A stretch of DNA of 64,000 bases, from contig NZ_SSNA01000027.1 in the NCBI RefSeq assembly GCF_004799445.1, forward strand, positions 1 through 64,000, given 5' to 3'. Positions within the stretch are counted from its first letter, which is position 1. Every line of letters starts with the position of its first letter. The notes beneath the pieces were generated by a model. It was not told where the DNA came from, searched no databases, and saw nothing but the letters and a program-made list of their open reading frames with translations. This document shows positions 63,904 through 64,000 of the stretch, one piece after another. Both the position numbers and the translations under genes were made by a program. This stretch comes from Bradyrhizobium sp. GTDB taxonomy: Bacteria; Pseudomonadota; Alphaproteobacteria; Rhizobiales; Xanthobacteraceae.

Positions 63904-64000
63904 TTATAAGGGCGCGATGGGCAGCGCCTCGGCCGAAAGGCGCCGAGGCGGAACCGGCAGCCCGAAATCAGCCAAATGGATCTTCAGGCGGTATGCGGCA
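63904..64000 (-). CDS. 3' end of a gene entering from the right edge
   Basis: The minus-strand frame open from the window edge reads AYRLKIHLADFGLPVPPRR, then LSAEALPIAPL and TAA at 63904-63906. Its composition is protein-like with GC-rich third positions, unlike the other two frames, which hit stops early. Too short to identify. Confidence 0.4.
   Translation of the reverse strand, partial: AAYRLKIHLADFGLPVPPRRLSAEALPIAPL

Noticed and set aside
1..64000. tRNA, rRNA, CRISPR arrays and insertion sequences
   Set aside because: No cloverleaf with a TTCGA loop, no regularly spaced direct repeats and no transposase-like product was seen. Small RNAs cannot be excluded by eye.

Overview
The window looks like chromosomal DNA of a Bradyrhizobium-type alphaproteobacterium (Hyphomicrobiales, Nitrobacteraceae). 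The evidence is high GC, the DivK-PleD and MipZ cell-cycle proteins, an EipB (DUF1849) envelope protein, DUF3572, DUF1489 and DUF983 proteins, a ClpS-ClpA pair, a phasin, and dispersed palindromic intergenic repeats of the kind common in this genus. No rRNA, tRNA, CRISPR array, transposase or integrase was found. The species assignment is inference.

Left end (1-5.1 kb) is the accessory part. It holds a truncated secreted protein, five small unrecognised genes packed head to tail or convergently, a RecF/SMC-like AAA ATPase gene broken by two in-frame stop codons, a Sel1-like protein, a 795-bp gene-free stretch with three consecutive hairpins, and a 29-residue lysine-rich, histone-H1-like microprotein with a strong Shine-Dalgarno site.

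From 5.6 to 29.4 kb lies housekeeping DNA. It contains the gatCAB amidotransferase operon with two extra small genes coupled by ATGA overlaps, a nitronate monooxygenase, ruvX, a CAAX protease, aidB, a VanX-type dipeptidase, pyrB with a dihydroorotase-like partner that has lost its HxH metal site, plsY, a frameshifted dprA, a divergent hxlR-type regulator/azoR pair, topA, rnr, DUF983, a NUDIX hydrolase, an NtaA/SnaA-type flavin monooxygenase and rpmG with a clear terminator.

From 29.4 to 49.9 kb are an MFS transporter with a palindromic operator, divK-pleD, DUF3572, dinB, eipB, a co-directional RidA / phosphodiesterase / GNAT / HIT cluster, trmO, a Bug-type solute receptor, a lytic transglycosylase, a GrdB/PrdB-like reductase protein, a PilZ protein, an alpha/beta hydrolase, a complete TRAP transporter (dctP-dctQ-dctM), two small secreted proteins (one BA14K-like) and an intradiol dioxygenase.

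From 50 kb to the end are clpA and clpS, a phasin gene with a promoter overlapped by a TGCACAAA palindrome, a D-Ala-D-Ala carboxypeptidase with a SPOR domain, a membrane J-domain protein, DUF302, a VWA protein, an alpha/beta hydrolase, mipZ divergent from panC, DUF1489 and three uncharacterised genes, the last cut by the window edge. Most of the window is ordinary core genome. The points most worth a second look are the metal-site-deficient PyrC, the GrdB-like protein, the microprotein and adjoining hairpin stretch, the left-end cassette with its broken ATPase, and the regulatory palindromes before the phasin and MFS genes.
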